Positions 36,239-44,375 of a DNA stretch of 64,000 nt are shown here, piece by piece. The stretch spans positions 1 through 64,000 of the forward strand of contig NZ_QEIH01000003.1 of the NCBI RefSeq assembly GCF_003260195.1. Direction: 5' to 3'. Source of the DNA: Lutibacter citreus (GTDB lineage: Bacteria > Bacteroidota > Bacteroidia > Flavobacteriales > Flavobacteriaceae). The notes beneath the pieces were generated by a model. That model worked only from the letters and a program-made list of their open reading frames with translations. It was not told the origin of the DNA and ran no database searches. Both the position numbers and the translations under genes were made by a program. Position 1 is the first letter of the stretch, and the number at the start of each line of letters is the position of its first letter.

Positions 36239-37723
36239 ATGAAGTCACATAAAATATTTAAAATAAATAGTAAATACTGTATTTTAATTCTTTTAGTATC
36301 CTTTCTTTCTTGTGAGGATTATTTAGAAGTTGAAACCTATGGGTTTCCTGTAGTGGAAGGTTTTTATAAAACAGCTGAAGATGGAGAACAAGCTTTAACA
36401 GCTGCATATGCACCAATGAGAGAAGCTTATACAAAATATATTGAGATTTGGTCTACAGATATGTTTATTGGAGATACTGGAACAGATGATATTTTAAAAG
36501 GTGGTTTAGGTCTGTTTGATCAAGAACCGTTGGTTCAAAAAGAATCATACAATTTAACATCATCAAATAAATATTGGGATAAAAGATGGCTGTTAAATTA
36601 TAAAGGAATCTTGTATGCAAATTTGGTTTTAGAGAAAATTCCGTCTATTACTTTTGAGAATGAAGATAGAAAAAAGGAAATTTTAGGAGAGGCTCATTTT
36701 CTTAGAGGCTACTATTATCTTTATTTAGTTAATATGTTTGGAGGAGTGCCATTATATGATAAACCCGTTAATCCTTCAGATGCTAATATACCAAGAGCTA
36801 CGAAAGAGGAAACTTATGCTTTTATTGAAAACGACTTAAAAGAAGCTATAAATATCTTGCCTTCAAGATTTGAAAAAAACAGTATACTTGGGCATGCAGA
36901 TAAGGGAGCTGCATTAGGTTTAATGATGCGAGTTATGTTGTACCAAAATAAAATGGAAGAGGTTAAAACATATGGAGAAGAATTATTTAAACTTCCTTAT
37001 ACGTTACCAAAATTAGAAAATGTTTTTCAGCCTGAAGGTGAATGGGGTACAGGATCTATTTTTGAAATTAATTACTCAACTAACACGAGTAAATTAGGTA
37101 CTAGCGCTCCAAGGATGATGATGCCAAGAACGTCGAAAATAGATAATGGATTTGGGTTCTCACAAATAAAAATGGATGTAATAGATGCTTATGAAGCTAA
37201 CGATCCTCGCTTAAATGCATATTTCTATACAGCAATAAAAGGTCCTGATGATAATTTATATGAAACAGGATTCTACAATAGAAAATATGTTTGGTACCCA
37301 TATAGTAATTATAATAAGCCAACTGTTGGAGGTTTAATGAATAGTGATATAAATATTCGTATAGTAAGACTTGCAGATGCTTATTTAATGTATGCTGAAT
37401 CTATATATTTAACGAATCCAGCAAGTGCCATAGAGTATGTAAATAAAGTTAGACAACGAGCAAGAGGAATGGAAGCGGATACAGTTGTACCTGATTTATC
37501 TTTATCTCTTAGTGGTGATGCTTTGCGCGATGCAATTTATCTAGAACGCCGTTTAGAAATGATTGGTGAAGGTCTTAGATATCAAGATTTAATTAGAACT
37601 GGAAGAGCAGCAGAAGTATTAGGACCTCTAGGTTTCAAATCTGGTGTGCATGAAGTAATGCCACTACCAAAAACTCAGGTTGACATCTCAAATGGTGTAT
37701 TGGAACAGAATTCGGGTTACTAG
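36239..37723 (+). CDS. SusD/RagB-like surface lipoprotein (SusD2)
   Basis: The 494-residue protein begins with a long basic N-terminus and a lipoprotein signal ending LSCEDYLEVETYG. It has the SusD N-terminal helices and the RagB/SusD C-terminal region ending ALRDAIYLERRLEMIGEGLR and VMPLPKTQVDISNG. It is clearly different from SusD1, so the two pairs likely bind different ligands. A terminator follows 38 bp later. Confidence 0.94.
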   Translation: MKSHKIFKINSKYCILILLVSFLSCEDYLEVETYGFPVVEGFYKTAEDGEQALTAAYAPMREAYTKYIEIWSTDMFIGDTGTDDILKGGLGLFDQEPLVQKESYNLTSSNKYWDKRWLLNYKGILYANLVLEKIPSITFENEDRKKEILGEAHFLRGYYYLYLVNMFGGVPLYDKPVNPSDANIPRATKEETYAFIENDLKEAINILPSRFEKNSILGHADKGAALGLMMRVMLYQNKMEEVKTYGEELFKLPYTLPKLENVFQPEGEWGTGSIFEINYSTNTSKLGTSAPRMMMPRTSKIDNGFGFSQIKMDVIDAYEANDPRLNAYFYTAIKGPDDNLYETGFYNRKYVWYPYSNYNKPTVGGLMNSDINIRIVRLADAYLMYAESIYLTNPASAIEYVNKVRQRARGMEADTVVPDLSLSLSGDALRDAIYLERRLEMIGEGLRYQDLIRTGRAAEVLGPLGFKSGVHEVMPLPKTQVDISNGVLEQNSGY

Positions 37724-37761
37724 ATTATAAATAATTAAAATATTGAGTTTGGTTAGTTTTT

Positions 37762-37796
37762 AAAACCCATCTAATAATTATTAGGTGGGTTTTTTT
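37762..37796 (+). terminator. terminator after SusD2
   Basis: AAAACCCATCTAATAA and TTATTAGGTGGGTTTT form a long stem with almost no loop, followed by T. It is the sister of the terminator at 32072. The remaining bases to 38191 are AT-rich, and I see no gene there. Confidence 0.85.
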
Positions 37797-38191
37797 ATTA
37801 TGTGGTTTTTTAAAGTTGGATAATGAGTTAGTTTCTGTAGTTAAATTAGGCTCTTAAACTTATAATTTATAGATTTCTATAAAATGTTTAAGGGTAGTTT
37901 GAGGAATTAAGCTTTGGATTTATAACATTAAAATTAGGTTAACTTAATATTATTTTATTAAATTTAAACTTAACTAAAATGGAAGATATTTAATTGCTAT
38001 AATTAATAAAAAAAACTTAAGATTATCTTGTATGCCTATATTGGTTTTACATTATTAAATAAATTTTAAAGGTGATTTATAATTATATAAATTAGATGTA
38101 ATATCAAATATTATGAAATCTATATTTTAGGGGATTTTGGTTGGAAAAAATATTTTAGTTGTGGCTAAATAGCTAAAAAATAAAAAAAAAT

Positions 38192-38734
38192 ATGAAAGGA
38201 ATAGTTTTTACTGAGTTTTTAGAAATGGTTGAAGAAAGTTTTGGACTAGAAACTTTAGATTATATTATTTATAAATCGGATTTAAAGTCTAAAGGAGTTT
38301 ATACATCTGTTGGAACTTATGACTTTATTGAAATGTTAACTTTAATAAATAATTTAAGTGAAAAAGTAAAAATTCCTGTGCAGGATTTAGTTTACACTTA
38401 TGGGGTATACTTTTTTAAAGTTTTAAGTGATAATCATGGAAATATTATGGATTTGTATAAATCTCCTATAGATATGCTTTCATCTGTTGAAAGCCATATA
38501 CACGTTGAGGTTAGGAAAATATATCCAGGGGCAGAATTACCAACGTTTAAAATAGTTAAAAAAGAGGATGATTTTATTGAAATGATTTACTATTCATCAA
38601 GAAGCTTATATATGTTTGCAAAGGCATTAATTGAAGGAACTTTTGCGCATTACAATAAAAAAGCAAAAATTAATTATGAATTGTTAAAAGCAGATGGTTC
38701 AGAAGTACGATTTTTAATAACTGAAATAAATTAA
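38192..38734 (+). CDS. H-NOX (heme NO-binding, HNOB) sensor protein
   Basis: The 180-residue protein is a stand-alone H-NOX haem sensor, homologous to the haem domain of soluble guanylate cyclase. The proximal haem ligand is His104 (IHVEVRKIYPGAELPTF, seven residues before the conserved YPG). The YxSxR motif that grips the haem propionates is Tyr133-Ser135-Arg137. The N-terminus MKGIVFTEFLEMVEESFG is typical. Bacterial members bind nitric oxide and inhibit a partner histidine kinase. A kinase gene starts one base after this stop codon, so the pair is translationally linked. Confidence 0.93.
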   Translation: MKGIVFTEFLEMVEESFGLETLDYIIYKSDLKSKGVYTSVGTYDFIEMLTLINNLSEKVKIPVQDLVYTYGVYFFKVLSDNHGNIMDLYKSPIDMLSSVESHIHVEVRKIYPGAELPTFKIVKKEDDFIEMIYYSSRSLYMFAKALIEGTFAHYNKKAKINYELLKADGSEVRFLITEIN

Positions 38735-38735
38735 T

Positions 38736-40331
38736 GTGCATAATAAAATAGAAATCTTAGAAAGAGCACTCCAAAGACAAAAGGCAGCAAGGAAGGAGGC
38801 TGAAAAAATCCTTGAAAGTAAATCGTATGAATTATTTAATGTTTCTGAAGAATTAAAAAAATCCTATAAAAAATTAGAGGACCTTTTACAAGAAAAAACA
38901 TCTGAATTAGAAGGGGTATTTTTAAACATAATTGATGCTTATGTTGTTATGGATTTACAGGGTAATGTTCTTAGAATGAATGACTCTGCTGAAGATATGT
39001 TAGGGTATGATTTAAAGAAAGATGAACTTAATTTAATGTCCATTGTTCACGAAGATTATTTTGAATACACCAAACAATCTTTCAAAGAACTTTATGAAAA
39101 AGGATCCTATACAGATTTTCAGGTTATTATTAGAACTAAAAATAACACAGAAAAATTAGTTCAGGTAAATTCTAGTATTATTTATAATAAAGAAGGCGCA
39201 CCAATAGCTGCGCAAGGTATTTTAAGAGATATAACTTTAGAAAATTCAATAAAAGAACTTGTAGAGCAACAAAAAAAACAACTTAATATAGTAGTTGATC
39301 ACTCTCCTATAGGAATTGCATTGTCAAATAAAGATGATAAAGGTTTAATTATGGCAAATAATGCTTTATGCAAATTGCTAGGGTATTCAATGGAAGAATT
39401 TAAGAATATAAAATTACAAGAAGTTACGCATAAAGAAGATAAAGAAGACTCAAATAAATTAAGAGACAAATTATACAATAACAAGGTTGATTCTTATTTT
39501 TTAGAAAAAAGATATTTAAAAAAAGACAATGATATTGTTTGGGCAAGAACATCTGTGACAGCTGTAAAAGATTCAAATAATAGAGTTAAGTACCACGTAA
39601 CAACAATTGAAGATATAACTACGCAAAAAAAACTTGAAAAACAAAAGGAAGAATTACTAAATAGTTTAGAAAAACAAAATGAGCAATTAAATGATTATGC
39701 TCATATAGTATCACATGATTTAAAATCTCCATTAAGGGCTATTTCAGCATTATTATCTTGGACCAAAGAAGATTTTGAAGATAAATTAGGGACAGAAAGT
39801 TTGTTTAATCTAAACCTAATGGAAGATAAAGTTTACAAAATGGATAAGTTAATAGGAGATATATTAAGTTATTCAAGTATTGGACAAGAAGGAGATACAT
39901 CTGATACCGTAAATGTAAATAATGTTGTAAAAGATATAATAGATATTATATATATACCTAGCCATATAAAAGTTATAATTAAAAATGAACTTCCTACAAT
40001 AGTAGCTGATGCTACTAGATTACAGCAACTTTTTCAAAATATAATGAGTAATGCAATAAATTATATTGATAAAGAAGAAGGTTTAGTTGAAGTTGGTTAT
40101 AAGGATTCTAAAGATTTTTATGTATTCTCAGTAAAAGATAATGGTTGTGGAATACCAAAAGAAAATCATGAGAAAATTTTTAAAATGTTTAAAACTTATG
40201 GGGATTATGAAAAATCTACAGGAATAGGGTTAAGTATTGTAAAAAAAGTAGTGGAACTTTATGAAGGCGAAATTTGGCTAGAAAGTGAAGAAGGAAAAGG
40301 GACTACTTTCTTTTTTAGCATAAAAAAATAA
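38736..40331 (+). CDS. PAS histidine kinase, partner of H-NOX
   Basis: The 531-residue cytoplasmic kinase starts with GTG one base after the H-NOX stop. It has an N-terminal coiled coil (about 1-55), two PAS domains (about 58-175 and 182-300), a HisKA domain with IVSHDLKSPL (His327) and a HATPase domain with DNGCGIP and STGIGLSIVKK. There is no receiver or transmembrane segment. H-NOX partner kinases are usually inhibited by NO-bound H-NOX. Its HisKA sequence is very like that of the kinase at 42300, so both may feed the same HPt or regulator. Confidence 0.93.
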   Translation: MHNKIEILERALQRQKAARKEAEKILESKSYELFNVSEELKKSYKKLEDLLQEKTSELEGVFLNIIDAYVVMDLQGNVLRMNDSAEDMLGYDLKKDELNLMSIVHEDYFEYTKQSFKELYEKGSYTDFQVIIRTKNNTEKLVQVNSSIIYNKEGAPIAAQGILRDITLENSIKELVEQQKKQLNIVVDHSPIGIALSNKDDKGLIMANNALCKLLGYSMEEFKNIKLQEVTHKEDKEDSNKLRDKLYNNKVDSYFLEKRYLKKDNDIVWARTSVTAVKDSNNRVKYHVTTIEDITTQKKLEKQKEELLNSLEKQNEQLNDYAHIVSHDLKSPLRAISALLSWTKEDFEDKLGTESLFNLNLMEDKVYKMDKLIGDILSYSSIGQEGDTSDTVNVNNVVKDIIDIIYIPSHIKVIIKNELPTIVADATRLQQLFQNIMSNAINYIDKEEGLVEVGYKDSKDFYVFSVKDNGCGIPKENHEKIFKMFKTYGDYEKSTGIGLSIVKKVVELYEGEIWLESEEGKGTTFFFSIKK

Positions 40332-40430
40332 TAATTAATAAAAGGGTTTATTTTCTTAATAAGTTTTTGCCTACCTTTTATTTACTTCAATTTTATGTTT
40401 AATTTATTTTCAAGATAGTTAAATGTAAAA

Positions 40431-40485
40431 TTACCATTCAACGACATTAAATTACCATTCAACGTTATTCAACTTTTAATTATCG
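40431..40485 (+). promoter_or_regulatory. LytTR-type direct repeats, array 1 (upstream of CheY-like gene)
   Basis: TTACCATTCAACG occurs twice, at 40431-40443 and 40452-40464, exactly 21 bp apart. A weaker third half-site in register (ATTATCG) ends at 40485. ACCATTCA(A/T) fits the known LytTR half-site consensus [TA][AC][CA]GTTN[AG][TG] in all but the fourth position and sometimes the last, and the 21-bp period is that of LytTR sites. I could not see a clear TAnnTTTG element before the gene. Confidence 0.6.
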
Positions 40486-40553
40486 AAATATTTATAAAAC
40501 ATTGATTTATATAATGACATTTACAATGTAAATAGTTTAAAATATTAAAATTA

Positions 40554-40967
40554 ATGAATAAAAATTTGAAAATTCTTCTTATAGAAGACGATATGATTGA
40601 GGTAATGAAGTTTAACAGAACAGTTACTAAACTTAATTTATCACATGAAATTATAGAAGCTAACAATGGAGAAGATGCCTTACAATTTTTATCAAAAAAA
40701 GTAGGACTACCTGATATTATTTTGTTGGATTTAAATATGCCAAAATTAAATGGTATTGAATTTTTAAATATTTTAAAAAATGATGAAACTTTAAAATATA
40801 TTCCTACAATTATTTTAACAACATCAAATAACAGAAGAGATATTTTAGAATGTTACAAAGCAGGAATAGCAGGATACATTATTAAACCCTTGAAATTTAA
40901 GGATTATGTTGATTTAATAGGGAGTTTACTAGATTACTGGAGTAAAAATGAACTAATAAAAGGGTAA
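40554..40967 (+). CDS. stand-alone CheY/Rcp1-like response regulator
   Basis: The 137-residue protein is a single receiver domain. Asp59 (LLDLNMPKLNG) is the phosphorylation site, with acidic residues EDD at 11-13, Thr in LTTSN and Lys in IIKPLKF completing the active site. It resembles the Rcp1 branch that pairs with PAS or phytochrome kinases. It has no output domain. It lies between the H-NOX kinase and the FIST operon, preceded by LytTR-type repeats, so it may be a phosphate sink or a shuttle in this relay. Confidence 0.92.
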   Translation: MNKNLKILLIEDDMIEVMKFNRTVTKLNLSHEIIEANNGEDALQFLSKKVGLPDIILLDLNMPKLNGIEFLNILKNDETLKYIPTIILTTSNNRRDILECYKAGIAGYIIKPLKFKDYVDLIGSLLDYWSKNELIKG

Positions 40968-41169
40968 ATAATATAAAGTTAAAGGAACTATTATATGTTC
41001 TTAAAAACTTCATGTTTATATTTAATATTTGAACTTATAAAAACTAAAAAAATAGCTTTCTGTTTAAAACTAATTTAAACTTTATTTAGCTTAACGAGCT
41101 TACATATTTAATAATTCTATTTTATTTATTGAGTAAAGTATTAATTTTAAATCACTAACAAAATATACT

Positions 41170-42300
41170 ATGAAAGTTGTACAAGCAAAAAAAGTAAATA
41201 ATAAAAAATGGGAATATGTATCTGAAAATATTCAGTTAAGTAACCCATTAGTATTAGTTTTTGGGAGTCGATTTTTACTTGAGAAATCAGAAGTTATAGA
41301 TGATTTAAGAGTTCAATTTCCATATGAACATATAGTTTTTGGATCAACTGCAGGAGAAATTCTAGGAGAGTCTGTTTATGAGGACTCTATTGTTGTTACT
41401 GCAATTGAATTTGAAAAAAGTAATTTTGAAGTTAGAACGGCTAGTGTTTTTGATTATGATAAAGACGCTAAATTGTTAGGAGAGAGTTTAATAAAACAAA
41501 TGCCTTCAAAAAACTTAAAACATTTATTTACGTTGTCAGAAGGTAGTTTTGTTAACGGAAGTGCTTTAATAGAAGGGATAGAATCTTCAATAAATAATAT
41601 ATCTTTAACTGGAGGTATGTGTGGAGATGGAATTTTATTTAATAAAACATTAGCTTCTTACAAAACAAATCCAAAAGAAGGAGAAGTTGTTTTAATTGGT
41701 TTTTATGGAGATACATTAGAATTTTCATTTGCAAGTATTGGTGGTTGGAATAACTTTGGGCCAGAAAGAATAATAACAAAATCAGAAGGTAATATTTTGT
41801 ATGAAATTGATAATTTACCCGCTCTAGATTTATATTCAAAATATTTAGGAGATAAAGCTTCTGAATTGCCACAAGCATCATTATTTTATCCTTTAAATGT
41901 TACTCACCCGGGGAAAAAAAAGCCTGTGGTTAGAACTATTTTATCTATAAATAAAGAAGATAATTCTATGGTTTTGGCAGGAGATGCACCTGAAAATTCT
42001 AAAGTACAATTAATGATGTCTTCGGTAGATGATATTGTAAGTGGTGCTTATGAAGCCGCTGAATTAGCAATGAAAAACAGAAAAAATAAACCGGAGTTAG
42101 CATTGTTAGTAAGTTGTGTTGGAAGAAAATTAGTAATGGATCAAAGGGTAGAAGAAGAAATTGAAGAGGTAATGAGTATTGTTGGCGACCAAACTAATAT
42201 TATAGGTTTTTATTCCTATGGGGAAATGGCTCCTTTTTATGGTCAAAAACAATGTGAATTGCATAACCAAACTATGACGTTAACTTTAATAAGTGAATAG
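41170..42300 (+). CDS. FIST-domain sensor (NosP-like)
   Basis: The 376-residue protein has FIST_N (about 25-225) and FIST_C (about 225-370) domains. Recognisable stretches are FGSTAGEILGE, LTGGMCGDG, PLNVTHPG and the end LLVSCVGRKLVMDQ then IGFYSYGEMAPF. Some FIST proteins (NosP) bind haem and sense nitric oxide, working with NahK-type kinases. The gene directly downstream encodes just such a kinase, overlapping by one base. Haem binding by this member is inference. A histidine ligand cannot be assigned from the sequence alone. Confidence 0.88.
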   Translation: MKVVQAKKVNNKKWEYVSENIQLSNPLVLVFGSRFLLEKSEVIDDLRVQFPYEHIVFGSTAGEILGESVYEDSIVVTAIEFEKSNFEVRTASVFDYDKDAKLLGESLIKQMPSKNLKHLFTLSEGSFVNGSALIEGIESSINNISLTGGMCGDGILFNKTLASYKTNPKEGEVVLIGFYGDTLEFSFASIGGWNNFGPERIITKSEGNILYEIDNLPALDLYSKYLGDKASELPQASLFYPLNVTHPGKKKPVVRTILSINKEDNSMVLAGDAPENSKVQLMMSSVDDIVSGAYEAAELAMKNRKNKPELALLVSCVGRKLVMDQRVEEEIEEVMSIVGDQTNIIGFYSYGEMAPFYGQKQCELHNQTMTLTLISE

Positions 42301-43340
42301 TGAAAAGATTATTAGAAAGACAAATTAAAAAATACCTTTCAGAAGACATTCTGAAATCTAAAGATGTGCAAAATTTTATCAATGCCATAGATATGTCTTA
42401 TAGTAATTTTGATGATAAATTAGAGATGTCTCAGCGTGCAATGAAAATTAGTTCAGATGAACTTTCACAAGCCAATGCAAAGTTAAGAGAAGACGCTGAT
42501 AGTCAAAAAATAATAATAAATAAGTTAAAGTATGTTGTAAAGGTACTTAAACTAGAATCTGTTGATAATAAAGATGATATTAAAGAATCTGTAGATCTTG
42601 TAAAATACATAGAAAAACAATCCAATGAAATTATAGCAGCAAATAAATTAAAGGAAGATTTACTTAAAAATTTAGAGCTTAAAAATGAAGACTTAAATAA
42701 TTATGCACATATTGTTTCACATGATTTAAAAACACCGCTTAGAAGTATTGATACATTGATTAATTGGATTTTAGAAGAAGAAAATCAATTAAGTAAAGAT
42801 AGTGCAAAGTATTTTGATCTTATTTTAAAAAATTTAGAGAAAATGGATGCGTTGATCAGTGGAATTCTAAATTATTCTGCCATTGATCAAATGGATTTGT
42901 TTGGAGATGAAGTTAAAATTTTAGATTTGGTAAAAGGAATTAAACAATCACTATTAATTCCAGACAATATAACTTTAAAAATTAATAATAATCTGCCTTC
43001 TTTAAAAGGAGATAAAATTAGATTAGAGCAAGTTTTTAGAAATTTAATTGAAAATGCAATTGATAGTTTTAATGGTGAAAAGGGTTTTATTGAAGTAGGA
43101 GTGAGTTGTAAAAGTAAAAACTGGGAATTTTATATTAAAGATACCGGTAAAGGAATTGAAAAAATTTATCATGATAGGATATTTAAAATTTTTGAAAGTT
43201 TAGAAAATAATATTAGCAACCCAGGAATAGGGCTTTCAATTGTAAAAAAAATAATAAATTTTTATGGAGGTGAAATTTGGGTAGAAAGTCAAGTTTCAAA
43301 AGGGAGTACATTTTATTTTACCATACCAAAAACACAGTAA
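42300..43340 (+). CDS. histidine kinase of the NahK/NosP-associated type
   Basis: The 346-residue kinase starts at a GTG that overlaps the FIST stop codon (TAGTG). Its N-terminus (MKRLLERQIKKYL, then a stretch ending with MSQRAMKISSDEL) matches the extension seen on FIST-associated kinases. A coiled coil leads to HisKA with IVSHDLKTPL (His141) and a HATPase with DTGKGIE and PGIGLSIVKK. No PAS or receiver is present, so its input is probably the FIST protein itself. The HPt gene overlaps its stop. Confidence 0.93.
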   Translation: MKRLLERQIKKYLSEDILKSKDVQNFINAIDMSYSNFDDKLEMSQRAMKISSDELSQANAKLREDADSQKIIINKLKYVVKVLKLESVDNKDDIKESVDLVKYIEKQSNEIIAANKLKEDLLKNLELKNEDLNNYAHIVSHDLKTPLRSIDTLINWILEEENQLSKDSAKYFDLILKNLEKMDALISGILNYSAIDQMDLFGDEVKILDLVKGIKQSLLIPDNITLKINNNLPSLKGDKIRLEQVFRNLIENAIDSFNGEKGFIEVGVSCKSKNWEFYIKDTGKGIEKIYHDRIFKIFESLENNISNPGIGLSIVKKIINFYGGEIWVESQVSKGSTFYFTIPKTQ

Positions 43341-43660
43341 TGACAGAAAAACCAAATTTAGAATATTTAAAAGAATTATCAGGAGGAGATATTGAATTTG
43401 AGCAAAAAATGCTTGAAGTAGTAAAAAAAGAATTACCTGTAGAAATAGAAAATTATAAAAAACATTTAGTTAATAAGCAATTTAATGAAGCCGCAGAATT
43501 AGTTCATAAAATTAAACATAAAATAAGTGTTTTAGGTTTAGAAGAAAGCTATCAAGTTGCAATTGATTATGAAGAGGAATTAAAAAAAGGACAAATAAAA
43601 CAACAAAAAAGTTTTGAAGATATTTTAGATTCAATGACTATATTTGTAGAAAATGTTTAA
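43340..43660 (+). CDS. HPt phosphotransfer protein
   Basis: Counting from the ATG that overlaps the kinase stop codon (TAATG), this is a 106-residue helical-bundle protein. AAELVHKIKHKIS places the phosphorylated histidine at His56, in the H-x-x-K setting of HPt domains. A longer frame starting at 43277 lies inside the kinase gene and is not needed. It should carry phosphate from one or both kinases to the LytTR regulator, whose gene overlaps its end by 8 bp. Confidence 0.88.
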   Translation: MTEKPNLEYLKELSGGDIEFEQKMLEVVKKELPVEIENYKKHLVNKQFNEAAELVHKIKHKISVLGLEESYQVAIDYEEELKKGQIKQQKSFEDILDSMTIFVENV

Positions 43661-44375
43661 TAAAAGAACTATGAATTGTATTATTATTGACGATGATGAG
43701 ATGGCTAGAGTCATTATCGAAAAATTAAGTAACAATAATGAAAAAATAAATATAATAGGAAATTTCGCAAATGCAATTGACGGGATTAAATACCTAAATC
43801 AAAATGAAGTAGATCTAATATTTTTAGACATTCATATGCCAGCTTTTACGGGGTTTGACCTTCTACAAACTATTGCAACTCCCCCAAAAGTAATACTTAT
43901 TACCTCTGATAATGGATTGGCTATTGAAGCTTTTGAATATGATTGTATTGTAGATTATTTGTTAAAACCAATAACTCAAGAACGGTTTGATAAGGCTGTT
44001 AATAAAGCACTAATGTTTTCAAAACCATTAGCTGCTAATGTTAAAACAGAAGAGGTTGATAATGTTAAAGACCTATATGTAAATATAGATAGACGTTTAG
44101 TGAAAATTAATTTTGAAACAATTAATTTTATTGAAGCTAGAGGCGATTATATTTTAATAAAAACCGAAAATAAAAATTATACAGTACATTCAACATTAAA
44201 AAAAATAGTTGAAAAATTACCTGATGATTTGTTTTTAAAAGTACACAGATCATTTGTAATTAACACTAAAAAAATTATTGATATAGAAGATAATAGTGTT
44301 CTAATTGGCAAAGACGTTATTCCGGTTAGTAGGTCTAATAAACCCGAATTAATAAAACGCCTTAATTTACTTTAA
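43653..44375 (+). CDS. LytTR-family response regulator
   Basis: The 240-residue protein has an N-terminal receiver (about 7-125; Asp59 in FLDIHMPAFTG, acidic DDD at 13-15, Lys in LLKPITQ) and a C-terminal LytTR DNA-binding domain (about 138-240) with FIEARGDYILIKT, LPDDLFLKVHRSFVIN and the final PVSRSNKPEL. It ends the FIST-kinase-HPt operon. Direct repeats fitting the LytTR consensus precede five genes in the window, so it is a natural candidate to bind them. Met7 is an alternative start. The 3' end overlaps the convergent gene by 14 bp. Confidence 0.94.
   Translation: MFNKRTMNCIIIDDDEMARVIIEKLSNNNEKINIIGNFANAIDGIKYLNQNEVDLIFLDIHMPAFTGFDLLQTIATPPKVILITSDNGLAIEAFEYDCIVDYLLKPITQERFDKAVNKALMFSKPLAANVKTEEVDNVKDLYVNIDRRLVKINFETINFIEARGDYILIKTENKNYTVHSTLKKIVEKLPDDLFLKVHRSFVINTKKIIDIEDNSVLIGKDVIPVSRSNKPELIKRLNLL

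Noticed and set aside
40430-40470. The repeated ATTACCATTCAACG as a minimal CRISPR or satellite
   Set aside because: Only two copies with 21-bp period occur, and the same half-site is found before several promoters, which points to a regulator site.
43277-43339. Longer start of the HPt protein
   Set aside because: It lies wholly inside the kinase gene in another frame. The ATG overlapping the kinase stop is the usual coupling arrangement.
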